DNA of 57,901 nucleotides from Gammaproteobacteria bacterium (GTDB lineage Bacteria; Pseudomonadota; Gammaproteobacteria; Ga0077554; Ga007554): NCBI GenBank assembly GCA_023266055.1, contig JAHFRW010000015.1, positions 1 to 57,901 of the forward strand, read 5' to 3'. Shown piece by piece: positions 34,939 to 44,116 of this stretch (position 1 is its first letter; each line of letters starts with the position of its first letter). The notes under the pieces were generated by a model. It saw only the letters and a program-made list of their open reading frames with translations, ran no database searches and was not told where the DNA came from. The position numbers and the translations under genes were made by a program.

Positions 34939-37368
34939 ATGGATGCGTTGAAAAATTTTAGATCAACCATATCACGGCATACCATTTCATTACGCCTTAT
35001 GGTGGTGCTGTCACTGCTTGTCTTGCTGGTGATACTGATTGTTGACATCCTGCGCTTCGATATAAATGGTCCATCACCATCATATTTATTGCTCGATCGT
35101 CACGGGGACTTCATTGCCGAGCTTGCTGATGAAGGACAGGATTATGGATATTGGCCAGTAAAGGAATTGCCACCACGTGTGGTTGCCGCTGCCCTGGCGC
35201 TGGAGGATCGACGTTTCAACAGTCATCCGGGGGTGGATCCACTGGCTATGTCACGTGCGTTGTATCAGAACATGACACACGGCAGGCGCGTGTCTGGCGC
35301 ATCGACCATTGCCATGCAAGTAGCACGTCTGCTTGACCCTGGAGAACGTAATTACTGGCATAAGCTACGCGAGTCATGGCGTGCGCTGATGCTGACGGCA
35401 CGCTATGGACACGATGAAATTCTTGCCGCTTATTTGCGCCTGGTACCCTATGGAAATCGTGTTCATGGCATTGCCTATGCGTCCCGGCGTTATCTTGACA
35501 AACCGGTAGAAGACCTGAGCTGGGCCGAGATTGCATTTCTTTCTGCCATACCTCAAGCCCCAGCGCGAATGAATCCATTTAACGTAGATGGCAGGCAACG
35601 TGCCATCGCTCGCGGAACACGACTTTTGCAACAATTACATGACACCGGTGTATTGTCCCACGCGGAGGCTGAGCTGGCACAAAAGCAGATTCGTGACATC
35701 CACTTCCCAAGGCCCGTCACACGTTCCACACATAGCCTGCACGCGATAATGAAACTCAAGAAGGTATTGGCAACAGGCATATCCAACAATGGCAAAGAAC
35801 CTTATCGCATCATCACCACATTGGATCTTGATCTGCAAAACCGTGTAATGGAACTGGCTGGTGCTGCCATCAATCAATGGCAGCACCAGGGTGCCGGAAA
35901 TGCCGCCATTGTTCTGCTTGATCGCGAAAGCAATGGTGTTCTGGCCTGGCTTGGTTCAACCGATTACTTTGATCATGAGCAGGCCGGCGCGATCGACTAC
36001 GCCCAGACTTTGCGTTCACCTGGCAGTGCCTTGAAACCATTCCTTTACGCATTGGCACTGGATCAGGGGAAAATTACATCGGCTACCATTCTTGATGATT
36101 TACCCACAGCCAGCTATGGCGTGGTCAATGCGGACAGAGCCTATCTTGGCCCCCTGCTACCCCGTCAGGCATTGGCTAACTCACGCAACGTACCGGTTGC
36201 CCGCCTCCTTAACGATATCGGACTGGAACAGGGATATGCCTTTTTGCGTGAACTCGAATTACATCATGATGAACAGGATGCACAGCGCTATGGCCTCGGC
36301 CTTTCGATCGGTGCCATGCCCGTCACCCTGGAACACCTGGTACAAGCCTATTCAGTATTGGCAAATGATGGTCAGTGGCGTTCGCTGAACTGGTATGCGG
36401 GTCAGCCAGACAAGGTTCGACAGCTTCTGTCGCCTGGTACCGCACGATTGGTATCCCTGCATTTATCAGACCCGGGCGCCAGACTACCTTCATTTCCACG
36501 CATGGGCAGCACCGAATACGCGTTCCCCGTCGCATTGAAAACCGGTACATCCCAGGGCTTGCGCGACGCATGGACCATCGCCTATTCACGGCGTTACCTG
36601 ATTGGCGTATGGGTCGGACATCCTGATGCCCGATCCATGCACGAGATCACCGGAAGCAGCAGTGCCGCCGAGCTGGCGCGGCGAGTGCTTAACACACTGC
36701 ATGGCAATGAAAAGCACGGCATGGCTGATTCAAGCTTTCCACCACCAGAAGGATACAATAAAGTAGCCATATGCGCATTAACCGGCAAGCGTGCAACACC
36801 GGCCTGCGACCCTGTTGTTGAAGAATGGTTCCAGCCCGGCCATGAACCCCAACAGGAAGACGATGCTTATCTGCGCCTTGCCATTGATTTACGCAACGGC
36901 CTGCTCGCACATGCAGGCACTCCCACAGACTACGTTGAACAGCGCACCTTCATCAATCTGCCGCCACGTTATGCAGATTGGGCTATGCAAACCGGACTCC
37001 CGCACCCACCACAAGCGGTAAGCACGCACGGCGAGACCAGTAAAAAATCATTAAAGACGCGTTTACCCAAAAATATCAGCGTCGCATCCCACGCCAGTCC
37101 ATCGGTATTGAATGTGGTATCACCCCGTGATGGACTGAACCTGCTGCGCGACCCATCGCTGCCACCCACCCGCAACACCATCAGCCTTCGCGCCGAAGTA
37201 ACACCTCCCCTACACGAAGTACTTTGGGTGGTAGACGGACAACCTTATCAGTTAGCTTCCTATCCTTACACCGTACGCTGGATACTCCAGCCTGGCACAC
37301 ATGTTATTCAGGTGCGGTCCCCATTTTCTTCAGAAATATCCGCGCCAATACATATCAAAGTAGAATAA
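34939..37368 (+). CDS. pbpC: Penicillin-binding protein 1C
   Basis: An 809-residue bifunctional peptidoglycan synthase. An N-terminal membrane anchor lies at residues about 20-38 (LMVVLSLLVLLVILIVDIL). The GT51 transglycosylase has VVAAALALEDRRFNSHPGVDPLAMSRAL and SGASTIAMQVARLL, with the catalytic Glu in LEDRRF. The transpeptidase has SxxK in SPGSALKPFLYALAL near residue 360, SRN in LANSRNVPVARL, and KTGTS near 533. The C-terminal BiPBP_C domain (PRDGLNLLRDPSLPP...VLWVVDGQPY) has the beta fold typical of PbpC. Two cysteines (AICALTGKRATPACDP) likely form the family disulfide. It sits after the macroglobulin, consistent with the idea that PbpC repairs cell wall at the site where the trap meets invading proteases. 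Confidence 0.95.
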   Translation: MDALKNFRSTISRHTISLRLMVVLSLLVLLVILIVDILRFDINGPSPSYLLLDRHGDFIAELADEGQDYGYWPVKELPPRVVAAALALEDRRFNSHPGVDPLAMSRALYQNMTHGRRVSGASTIAMQVARLLDPGERNYWHKLRESWRALMLTARYGHDEILAAYLRLVPYGNRVHGIAYASRRYLDKPVEDLSWAEIAFLSAIPQAPARMNPFNVDGRQRAIARGTRLLQQLHDTGVLSHAEAELAQKQIRDIHFPRPVTRSTHSLHAIMKLKKVLATGISNNGKEPYRIITTLDLDLQNRVMELAGAAINQWQHQGAGNAAIVLLDRESNGVLAWLGSTDYFDHEQAGAIDYAQTLRSPGSALKPFLYALALDQGKITSATILDDLPTASYGVVNADRAYLGPLLPRQALANSRNVPVARLLNDIGLEQGYAFLRELELHHDEQDAQRYGLGLSIGAMPVTLEHLVQAYSVLANDGQWRSLNWYAGQPDKVRQLLSPGTARLVSLHLSDPGARLPSFPRMGSTEYAFPVALKTGTSQGLRDAWTIAYSRRYLIGVWVGHPDARSMHEITGSSSAAELARRVLNTLHGNEKHGMADSSFPPPEGYNKVAICALTGKRATPACDPVVEEWFQPGHEPQQEDDAYLRLAIDLRNGLLAHAGTPTDYVEQRTFINLPPRYADWAMQTGLPHPPQAVSTHGETSKKSLKTRLPKNISVASHASPSVLNVVSPRDGLNLLRDPSLPPTRNTISLRAEVTPPLHEVLWVVDGQPYQLASYPYTVRWILQPGTHVIQVRSPFSSEISAPIHIKVE

Positions 37369-37385
37369 TTACCGAATTTTATGAC

Positions 37386-37427
37386 AATAACATCGAGCGG
37401 TGCACGTAAGCACTGCTCGATGTTATT
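37386..37427. terminator. Strong bidirectional terminator after pbpC
   Basis: AATAACATCGAGC pairs perfectly with GCTCGATGTTATT, and the inner GGTGC/GCACT pairs with one G-T wobble, giving an 18-base-pair stem with loop ACGTAA. A TTTTT run follows on the plus strand at 37433. It lies between the convergent pbpC and HAF/DUF11 genes and can serve both. Confidence 0.85.
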
Positions 37428-37456
37428 CATGGTTTTTCAACAACCTTAAGACGTAA

Positions 37457-39175
37457 TTATTTCACACGCGTGACAACCGTGGCCGTATTATCACCCAGAT
37501 AGGTATCAGGCGTCGTACTGGTCACCGTCGCACGATTAGTAATGGTTCCGCGTACCTTGGCCTTGGCCACAATTGTTACTTTGACAGGTCCAAATCTATA
37601 TGCACCCAAATTGCACGTGATGGTTACTGTTCCTGTGCAAGTGCCTGCCGTGGATGTCACCGACACGAGTGACAAGCTGCTGGGCAATGTATCCATTAGC
37701 GTGGCATTACTAGCCGCCAAAGGACCACCGTTGGAAACTTCCCAGATGTAAGTGATATTGCCGTCCCGAATCGCCGAAGTCTGGCTATTGAGCGAGTGAA
37801 CACTCAGCGCTGCGTTGTTTGCAAAGACGGAAAATTTGATTTTTGCTGAATTGTTTTCAGGATTAATATCAGGGGTAGTCGTCATTGCAACAACATCACT
37901 CTCGTAATATGCCGTAGAAGCATTGATGGCAAGCGGTATAACCGTAATGGTTACAATCGCACTTTCACCGCCTACAAGATTACCCATCGTGCAGGTAACA
38001 ACGCTGACACCATTACAGATTCCCTTGCTTGACACCAGTGACACCATGGTAAAACCACTTGCAGGTAGCGTGTGCACAAGTGTTGTGTTTGTCGCCGTCA
38101 TGTTTCCGATGTTCGTGACATTAACCTTGTAAACCAGAGGCAAACCTACGGTAGCAGGTAATGGTGTAGCCGTCAGAGTGACACTTAAATCTCCGGCCAT
38201 GGCAACCGGTGTAAGGCGAAATGGCCGCAGATAGGTATAATCAGCCCGGGTACAGGCCGCTGTCATCTGGCCAGCATCATTGATATCGTATGCTGAACAA
38301 TTTCCAGCACCCAATTCAGGCGACAAGTCCCTGATCACATCGCTCTGCCAGATAAAGGCCCGGCCATAAGGTGTGTTGGGAATAAAAAATCCACCAACAA
38401 TCTGCCCGGCATTATTAATACCATAGGCATAGGATTGTGAGCCAGCAGGGAAACCGAGATCACGTAACACACCGTTTTCCCATAAAAATGCCCGCCATTT
38501 GCCTGTGCTACTGACAGAATAACCCACCACTTGACCAGCATCGTTAATCGCATTGGCAACGCTGCTGACATCACCGGGCAAGACACCGATTTGCTGAATC
38601 GTTCCATTCCGCCATATCACAGCCCGATACGATTTCGTATCCGTGTAATAAGCCGAACCTACAACATCCGCGTTATTATTGATATCACTGGCATTACCGG
38701 CAGCACCTGATGAGGGTACAGGCAACGGCGTCACCACACCATTTGTCCACACACCAAATATACCACTGAAGGTACCCGCAATCTGACCCTTGCCATTGAC
38801 GGCACCCGGGTTGCCTGAACCGAGATCTGTGACAGTTCCCGCGTTCCATGAATAAAACCGGCCAGACTCTGCATACACCACAACACCAGCATCGCTGATA
38901 CCTGCGGTAGTGCTAACCCGCCCATCACCCGGCGTCAGATCCGTGAGTTTCCCACCTGCATTCCAGTAAACAGACCAGGTAAAATCCTCACCATAATTCG
39001 AATGACCCGCCACAGCACCACTGGCATTGATATCAGTAGGTGTTGTGAACTCAAAACCACCCGATACCGGTTCCAAAGTATCTACCTTATAGATCATCGC
39101 CAGTGCTGGCGCAGCCATTCCAGACAATAACACGGCGATAAAAGCCATGCTTGGGATATCACGGGGAATCTTCAT
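37457..39175 (-). CDS. Secreted HAF-repeat and DUF11-domain protein
   Basis: A 572-residue exported protein. The signal peptide is MKIPRDIPSMAFIAVLLSGMAAPALA, and the start ATG 39175 has AAGGAG at good spacing. Residues about 40-320 carry at least five repeats of the HAF type (INDAGQVVGYS, INNAGQIVGGF, VNGKGQIAGTF, DINDAGQM) separated by W..G....L strands, a likely beta-propeller. Residues about 330-450 and 455-572 are two DUF11 (CARDB-like, Ig-fold) domains with internal Cys pairs (GICNGVSVVTCTMGNL; GTCTGTVTITCNLGAY). No C-terminal anchor (PEP-CTERM, GlyGly-CTERM or T9SS) is visible. The function of HAF proteins is unknown. It lies 3' of the CRISPR array on the same strand and appears unrelated to it. 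Confidence 0.85.
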   Translation of the reverse strand: MKIPRDIPSMAFIAVLLSGMAAPALAMIYKVDTLEPVSGGFEFTTPTDINASGAVAGHSNYGEDFTWSVYWNAGGKLTDLTPGDGRVSTTAGISDAGVVVYAESGRFYSWNAGTVTDLGSGNPGAVNGKGQIAGTFSGIFGVWTNGVVTPLPVPSSGAAGNASDINNNADVVGSAYYTDTKSYRAVIWRNGTIQQIGVLPGDVSSVANAINDAGQVVGYSVSSTGKWRAFLWENGVLRDLGFPAGSQSYAYGINNAGQIVGGFFIPNTPYGRAFIWQSDVIRDLSPELGAGNCSAYDINDAGQMTAACTRADYTYLRPFRLTPVAMAGDLSVTLTATPLPATVGLPLVYKVNVTNIGNMTATNTTLVHTLPASGFTMVSLVSSKGICNGVSVVTCTMGNLVGGESAIVTITVIPLAINASTAYYESDVVAMTTTPDINPENNSAKIKFSVFANNAALSVHSLNSQTSAIRDGNITYIWEVSNGGPLAASNATLMDTLPSSLSLVSVTSTAGTCTGTVTITCNLGAYRFGPVKVTIVAKAKVRGTITNRATVTSTTPDTYLGDNTATVVTRVK

Positions 39176-39306
39176 GGGTTCTCCTTAAGCTACGTTAACT
39201 ACCTTATTGTCGCGCACACCCGGAGGGCACAAGCGTATGCTCAGCTCACAGGGAGCCTGCATCGTAGCGACGAAAAATCACAAAAGTATCACGTAACAGG
39301 AAATAC

Positions 39307-42300
39307 CTTTTTTGACAAAGAAGCGGCAGTGAACATCTAAACCTTGGCGGGGTATCGTATCATCCATTTCTGAGCTGCCTATGCGGCAGTGAACAGAAGA
39401 ACGCAACCGGGTGCGCCGCGCATTGGCTTTCTGAGCTGCCTATGCGGCAGTGAACGGCTCGGCAATAATCGCGTCCCGGATTTCTAGTTTCTGAGCTGCC
39501 TATGCGGCAGTGAACGATGTCCTCGATATCGATACCCTCCTCCTTAATTTCTGAGCTGCCTATGCGGCAGTGAACGCTCCTGGCTCACGATATACCCACC
39601 ATGACTCTTTCTGAGCTGCCTATGCGGCAGTGAACTTTTTGGGGACGCCAATACCCCCCTTCCGAGCTTTCTGAGCTGCCTATGCGGCAGTGAACACCCA
39701 GCGCAGGTCTTCTGTAAACTCTGCTGCTTTCTGAGCTGCCTATGCGGCAGTGAACGTGGACTAACGATGCTTCGCCTAAAGCTCGGCTTTCTGAGCTGCC
39801 TATGCGGCAGTGAACGTCAAACTCATCTATGCAATAGTCGTCTTTATTTTCTGAGCTGCCTATGCGGCAGTGAACTTATATAGAGACAATGCAGCCAGCA
39901 ACAGGATTTTCTGAGCTGCCTATGCGGCAGTGAACCGCTAGAAGAATGTAATCACCAGCCACCGACGTTTCTGAGCTGCCTATGCGGCAGTGAACTATTC
40001 CGCGCAGATGCAAACCCTTCGGGACAATTTCTGAGCTGCCTATGCGGCAGTGAACTATTGCGCTCTACTTGTCTAGCCTTCGCCCCTTTTCTGAGCTGCC
40101 TATGCGGCAGTGAACGTGCGGCGCGTTTTGCCGCTCATACTCAGCCCTTTCTGAGCTGCCTATGCGGCAGTGAACGTACCTTCCGAGAAGATTAATACTT
40201 GGGACATTTTCTGAGCTGCCTATGCGGCAGTGAACTTTCCGGCATAATTCTAATGCCGCGCACTCGTTTTCTGAGCTGCCTATGCGGCAGTGAACAAAGG
40301 CGCGATAGATCGTATCCCGTTTTATCGTTTCTGAGCTGCCTATGCGGCAGTGAACTTCGCCCGGACGGGGAAGGCACCATTATCAGATTTCTGAGCTGCC
40401 TATGCGGCAGTGAACGTCCCAGAAGACCTTAACCACTATTTTGACATTTTCTGAGCTGCCTATGCGGCAGTGAACTTGTGGAGGTAGTTACCGACAACTT
40501 TCGAGTTTTTCTGAGCTGCCTATGCGGCAGTGAACACCGCGATAGCAGCTACGAAAGACTTGGCTTGTTTCTGAGCTGCCTATGCGGCAGTGAACAAGTG
40601 GGTCGCCAGGTTTGAAGGCTTCCGGCTTTTCTGAGCTGCCTATGCGGCAGTGAACGCACCAATATCCCCTTCCGAGTGAGGGAGGGATTTCTGAGCTGCC
40701 TATGCGGCAGTGAACTAGCCAAAGTCAATCATCGGTAGGATCCTTTATTTCTGAGCTGCCTATGCGGCAGTGAACGTGTTGGATACTTGAGTAGCGCCGG
40801 CATATGTTTTCTGAGCTGCCTATGCGGCAGTGAACGTGCGCCGGAAGGCTTGCGCCACCTGATTACTTTTCTGAGCTGCCTATGCGGCAGTGAACGTGGC
40901 GTTGTCGTTGTACCTTACTGTTACTGTTTTCTGAGCTGCCTATGCGGCAGTGAACTCTTGGAGGGAGTCACTGCACTCGACTCGGAATTTCTGAGCTGCC
41001 TATGCGGCAGTGAACCGCCATGCGTCGACCGGTGTGGGTTCGCACCAGTTTCTGAGCTGCCTATGCGGCAGTGAACTAAACCCTGCAGCGCGTATTTCAG
41101 GCGTACGCTTTCTGAGCTGCCTATGCGGCAGTGAACAATCAATTGCGCGGTGACTTGTCCGAGCTGTTTTTCTGAGCTGCCTATGCGGCAGTGAACGTGC
41201 AGCGCGGCCATTCGGTCGGCCTGTTGCTTTTCTGAGCTGCCTATGCGGCAGTGAACACGAAACGGATAACGGCAACGGGGGCTTGCCTTTTCTGAGCTGC
41301 CTATGCGGCAGTGAACGACCGGGCAAAGAAAAAGCTCGAACGGGATATTTTCTGAGCTGCCTATGCGGCAGTGAACAACCGCATCGAGGCCGCGCTCTTG
41401 GTGTTGGTTTTCTGAGCTGCCTATGCGGCAGTGAACGCAGGAGGGCGCCGGTTTCGGGCGTCGATACTTTTCTGAGCTGCCTATGCGGCAGTGAACGATA
41501 CCAGTAGATGATCCGCCGCGCATGACCGTTTCTGAGCTGCCTATGCGGCAGTGAACGTGGTTGTGGCGCAGCTTCTGTGGAAACAGAATTTCTGAGCTGC
41601 CTATGCGGCAGTGAACTATTTGTTTTATTTATGTTATAATTTGCATGTTTTCTGAGCTGCCTATGCGGCAGTGAACAGGGCGCTGATGAGTATAGGGGCT
41701 GCTACATGTTTCTGAGCTGCCTATGCGGCAGTGAACATCCTAACAATCCTGATTTAAATTGCGTATCTTTTCTGAGCTGCCTATGCGGCAGTGAACGTCT
41801 TCGGCGCGTAGCTCGATGCCGGTGTAAATTTCTGAGCTGCCTATGCGGCAGTGAACGCAGCATGAACGTCAAACCCGCATGAACGCCATTTCTGAGCTGC
41901 CTATGCGGCAGTGAACTTTTTGCAACGTGAATCTTAGGCATTAAATTATTTCTGAGCTGCCTATGCGGCAGTGAACGTTCAAACCGTCGATTGGTACAAA
42001 GCCCACAATTTCTGAGCTGCCTATGCGGCAGTGAACGATGCCAATCAGGTTTTTACCGCAGTGTTTCCTTTCTGAGCTGCCTATGCGGCAGTGAACGTCA
42101 ACCTCAACGCCGCCTGGAGGCTGATCCATTTCTGAGCTGCCTATGCGGCAGTGAACGCTGTTCAGTTAGCACTTCCTTTTGATATTGATTTCTGAGCTGC
42201 CTATGCGGCAGTGAACGCGGGTAAAACCGTGATGCTGAACGCCTTGCTTTTCTGAGCTGCCTATGCGGCAGTGAACCGGGATGAAAGCCAGTCCGCCGTT

Positions 42301-43416
42301 TTCCCATTTTTCTGAGCTGCCTATGCGGCAGTGAACTTCTCGTTTGGCTTTCTGGCGGGACTGCATCGTTTCTGAGCTGCCTATGCGGCAGTGAACTATT
42401 CTGAATCTGAAAACAAGGCGCGCCGTTCTTTCTGAGCTGCCTATGCGGCAGTGAACACACGCCGACCGCGCTGGCCACCTCTTTCGGATTTCTGAGCTGC
42501 CTATGCGGCAGTGAACGCAGGATAAGGAAAGATTGCCGTTAATAGATTTTTCTGAGCTGCCTATGCGGCAGTGAACAGCAGGCTAGCTTGTCACTGACCT
42601 TTTTGCCGTTTCTGAGCTGCCTATGCGGCAGTGAACATCAATCTCACGCTTTAATTAATATTGTTCCTTTTCTGAGCTGCCTATGCGGCAGTGAACACGG
42701 TTCGAAGTTGATGTTGCTCTGGTTGATATTTCTGAGCTGCCTATGCGGCAGTGAACACGAGTTTGTCCCGATGGTCAACAAGGCGGGCTTTCTGAGCTGC
42801 CTATGCGGCAGTGAACGTGTACGACACGGCGACCGGCAAATACCTGTTTTTCTGAGCTGCCTATGCGGCAGTGAACTAGGGCACCGACTCTTTGAGCGGC
42901 ATCATCATTTTCTGAGCTGCCTATGCGGCAGTGAACGATCTCGCGCACGTTCTCAAGTCGCCCTTGCATTTCTGAGCTGCCTATGCGGCAGTGAACGAAC
43001 TCACAGGGCGTAGCAAGACCTTTTACATTTTCTGAGCTGCCTATGCGGCAGTGAACATCATGTGTGCCGTTACTGTTTCTCACCCATTTTTCTGAGCTGC
43101 CTATGCGGCAGTGAACTTGTCTGCTGCGGCACCAGTGCGGGTGTTCTGTTTCTGAGCTGCCTATGCGGCAGTGAACACACCCACAGCCCCGCGATGACCA
43201 TTCTACAATTTCTGAGCTGCCTATGCGGCAGTGAACTCGAGCTGGGCTTCTTCAGCTCGGGACACCCATTTCTGAGCTGCCTATGCGGCAGTGAACTAGT
43301 AGCCCCTTGACGACGCCGATAGCATACCTTTCTGAGCTGCCTATGCGGCAGTGAACGAATTATTTCCTGTTCTACCCACGTTGTATCTTTTCTGAGCTGC
43401 CTATGCGGCAGTGAAC
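39307..43416 (-). CRISPR. Type I-F CRISPR array, 68 perfect repeats, 68 spacers
   Basis: The 28-bp repeat on the plus strand begins TTTCTGAGCTGCC and ends GGCAGTGAAC. Read on the minus strand it is the I-F repeat GTTCACTGCC-GCATA-GGCAG..., whose CTGCC/GGCAG stem with a five-base loop is the Cas6f target. Perfect copies run from 39367 to 43416 with a 60-bp period. Spacers are 32 bp, except 33 bp at 39395-39427 and 41016-41048. The copy at 39307-39334 keeps only the 12 bases GCGGCAGTGAAC and is the degenerate terminal repeat. Cas genes and leader lie to the right, so the newest spacer is 43357-43388. I saw no repeat variants among the 68 full copies. Reading frames across the array are artefacts of the repeat. 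Confidence 0.98.
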
Positions 43417-43468
43417 CACATTACACTTTAATAACCACCTAATTGTTAAAGAACTTTTGTATATTAAA
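43417..43468 (-). promoter_or_regulatory. CRISPR leader, array-proximal part
   Basis: An AT-rich stretch directly upstream of the leader-end repeat in the direction of array transcription. It would be recognised by Cas1-Cas2/3 during spacer integration. No exact IHF consensus was found by eye. Confidence 0.6.
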
Positions 43469-43500
43469 ACGTTCATCCCCTTTTTTGAGGGGATGAACGT
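43469..43500. terminator. Perfect 13-bp hairpin inside the CRISPR leader
   Basis: ACGTTCATCCCCT pairs with AGGGGATGAACGT around a TTTTTG loop. On the minus strand it is followed by TTTTAATATAC. It may end the cas operon transcript before the array. If the promoter at 43511-43537 is real, the hairpin would instead form at the 5' end of the pre-crRNA. Which role applies cannot be decided from sequence. Confidence 0.6.
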
Positions 43501-43510
43501 AACATATTGT

Positions 43511-43537
43511 TTTATATAGAGCGCAGAATCAAGTCAA
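43511..43537 (-). promoter_or_regulatory. Candidate sigma-70 promoter for the CRISPR array
   Basis: On the minus strand TTGACT (43537-43532) is followed after 15 bases by TATAAA (43516-43511), or after 17 bases by TAAAAC. It lies just after the cas6f stop and points into the leader and array, giving a leader transcript of about 90 bases before the first repeat. Confidence 0.5.
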
Positions 43538-43546
43538 AAAATAAGG

Positions 43547-44113
43547 TCAGAACCAGGGGATAGTAGCCTCTACACTAAGGCCATAGCAATTAAACTCACC
43601 CGGAACTACCTGTTGCTGAAGCGGTAGATGCTCGATAAATAAGCAAAATTGCTGTCCTGTGCTTTGACTCTTCATCTGAACAAAGGGGAGTTTGAGCCGC
43701 CTTTCGTCTAAGCTCGATACCCGCAGCGCCACCTCATCTTCCGACACACCTGGATGCCGCTTAAGATAGCGACGACGCAAGCGCTCAGCATTGGATTTAA
43801 CTTGCACACGCCTCACCTGCCGATGCTGAGCACCGGCAGGCACAGATGAGATCGCCGTTACTTCCACGTGGTCACGCATCCCGGTCAACCAATTTTGTGT
43901 TTGCAGTTTATTCAGTTCTCCCAAGGAACCGTGAATTCGCAGACATCCTCCCAAGGAGGGTTTGTTTTGCCCAACCTCCGGAAAGCTAATTCCAAGATGA
44001 TGGTTCTCCAGCTGGACAAGTACCCGGTGTAATTTCGCAAACAAAGCATTCATAAGCACCGACACTGGAAACTCCGGATCGGGCAACAATCGCAAATCCA
44101 GATAATGATCCAT
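43547..44113 (-). CDS. cas6f: Cas6f (Csy4) crRNA-processing endoribonuclease
   Basis: A 188-residue Csy4. It cuts pre-crRNA at the 3' base of the repeat hairpin and stays bound in the Csy complex. His29 (FAKLHRVL), the general base in the Pseudomonas enzyme, is present at the same number. The arginine-rich helix that reads the stem is RRVQVKSNAERLRRRYLKRHP (residues about 101-121), and the C-terminal G.FNCYGLS....IPWF is typical. It starts 3 bp after csy3 ends and is the last cas gene before the leader. Confidence 0.95.
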   Translation of the reverse strand: MDHYLDLRLLPDPEFPVSVLMNALFAKLHRVLVQLENHHLGISFPEVGQNKPSLGGCLRIHGSLGELNKLQTQNWLTGMRDHVEVTAISSVPAGAQHRQVRRVQVKSNAERLRRRYLKRHPGVSEDEVALRVSSLDERRLKLPFVQMKSQSTGQQFCLFIEHLPLQQQVVPGEFNCYGLSVEATIPWF

Positions 44114-44116
44114 GGC

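Noticed and set aside
40192-43310. Many ORFs on both strands across the array containing FLSCLCGSE, SLPHRQLR or VHCRIGSSE repeats
   Set aside because: They are translations of the CRISPR repeat in different frames. The 60-bp period is a multiple of three, which keeps frames open by accident.
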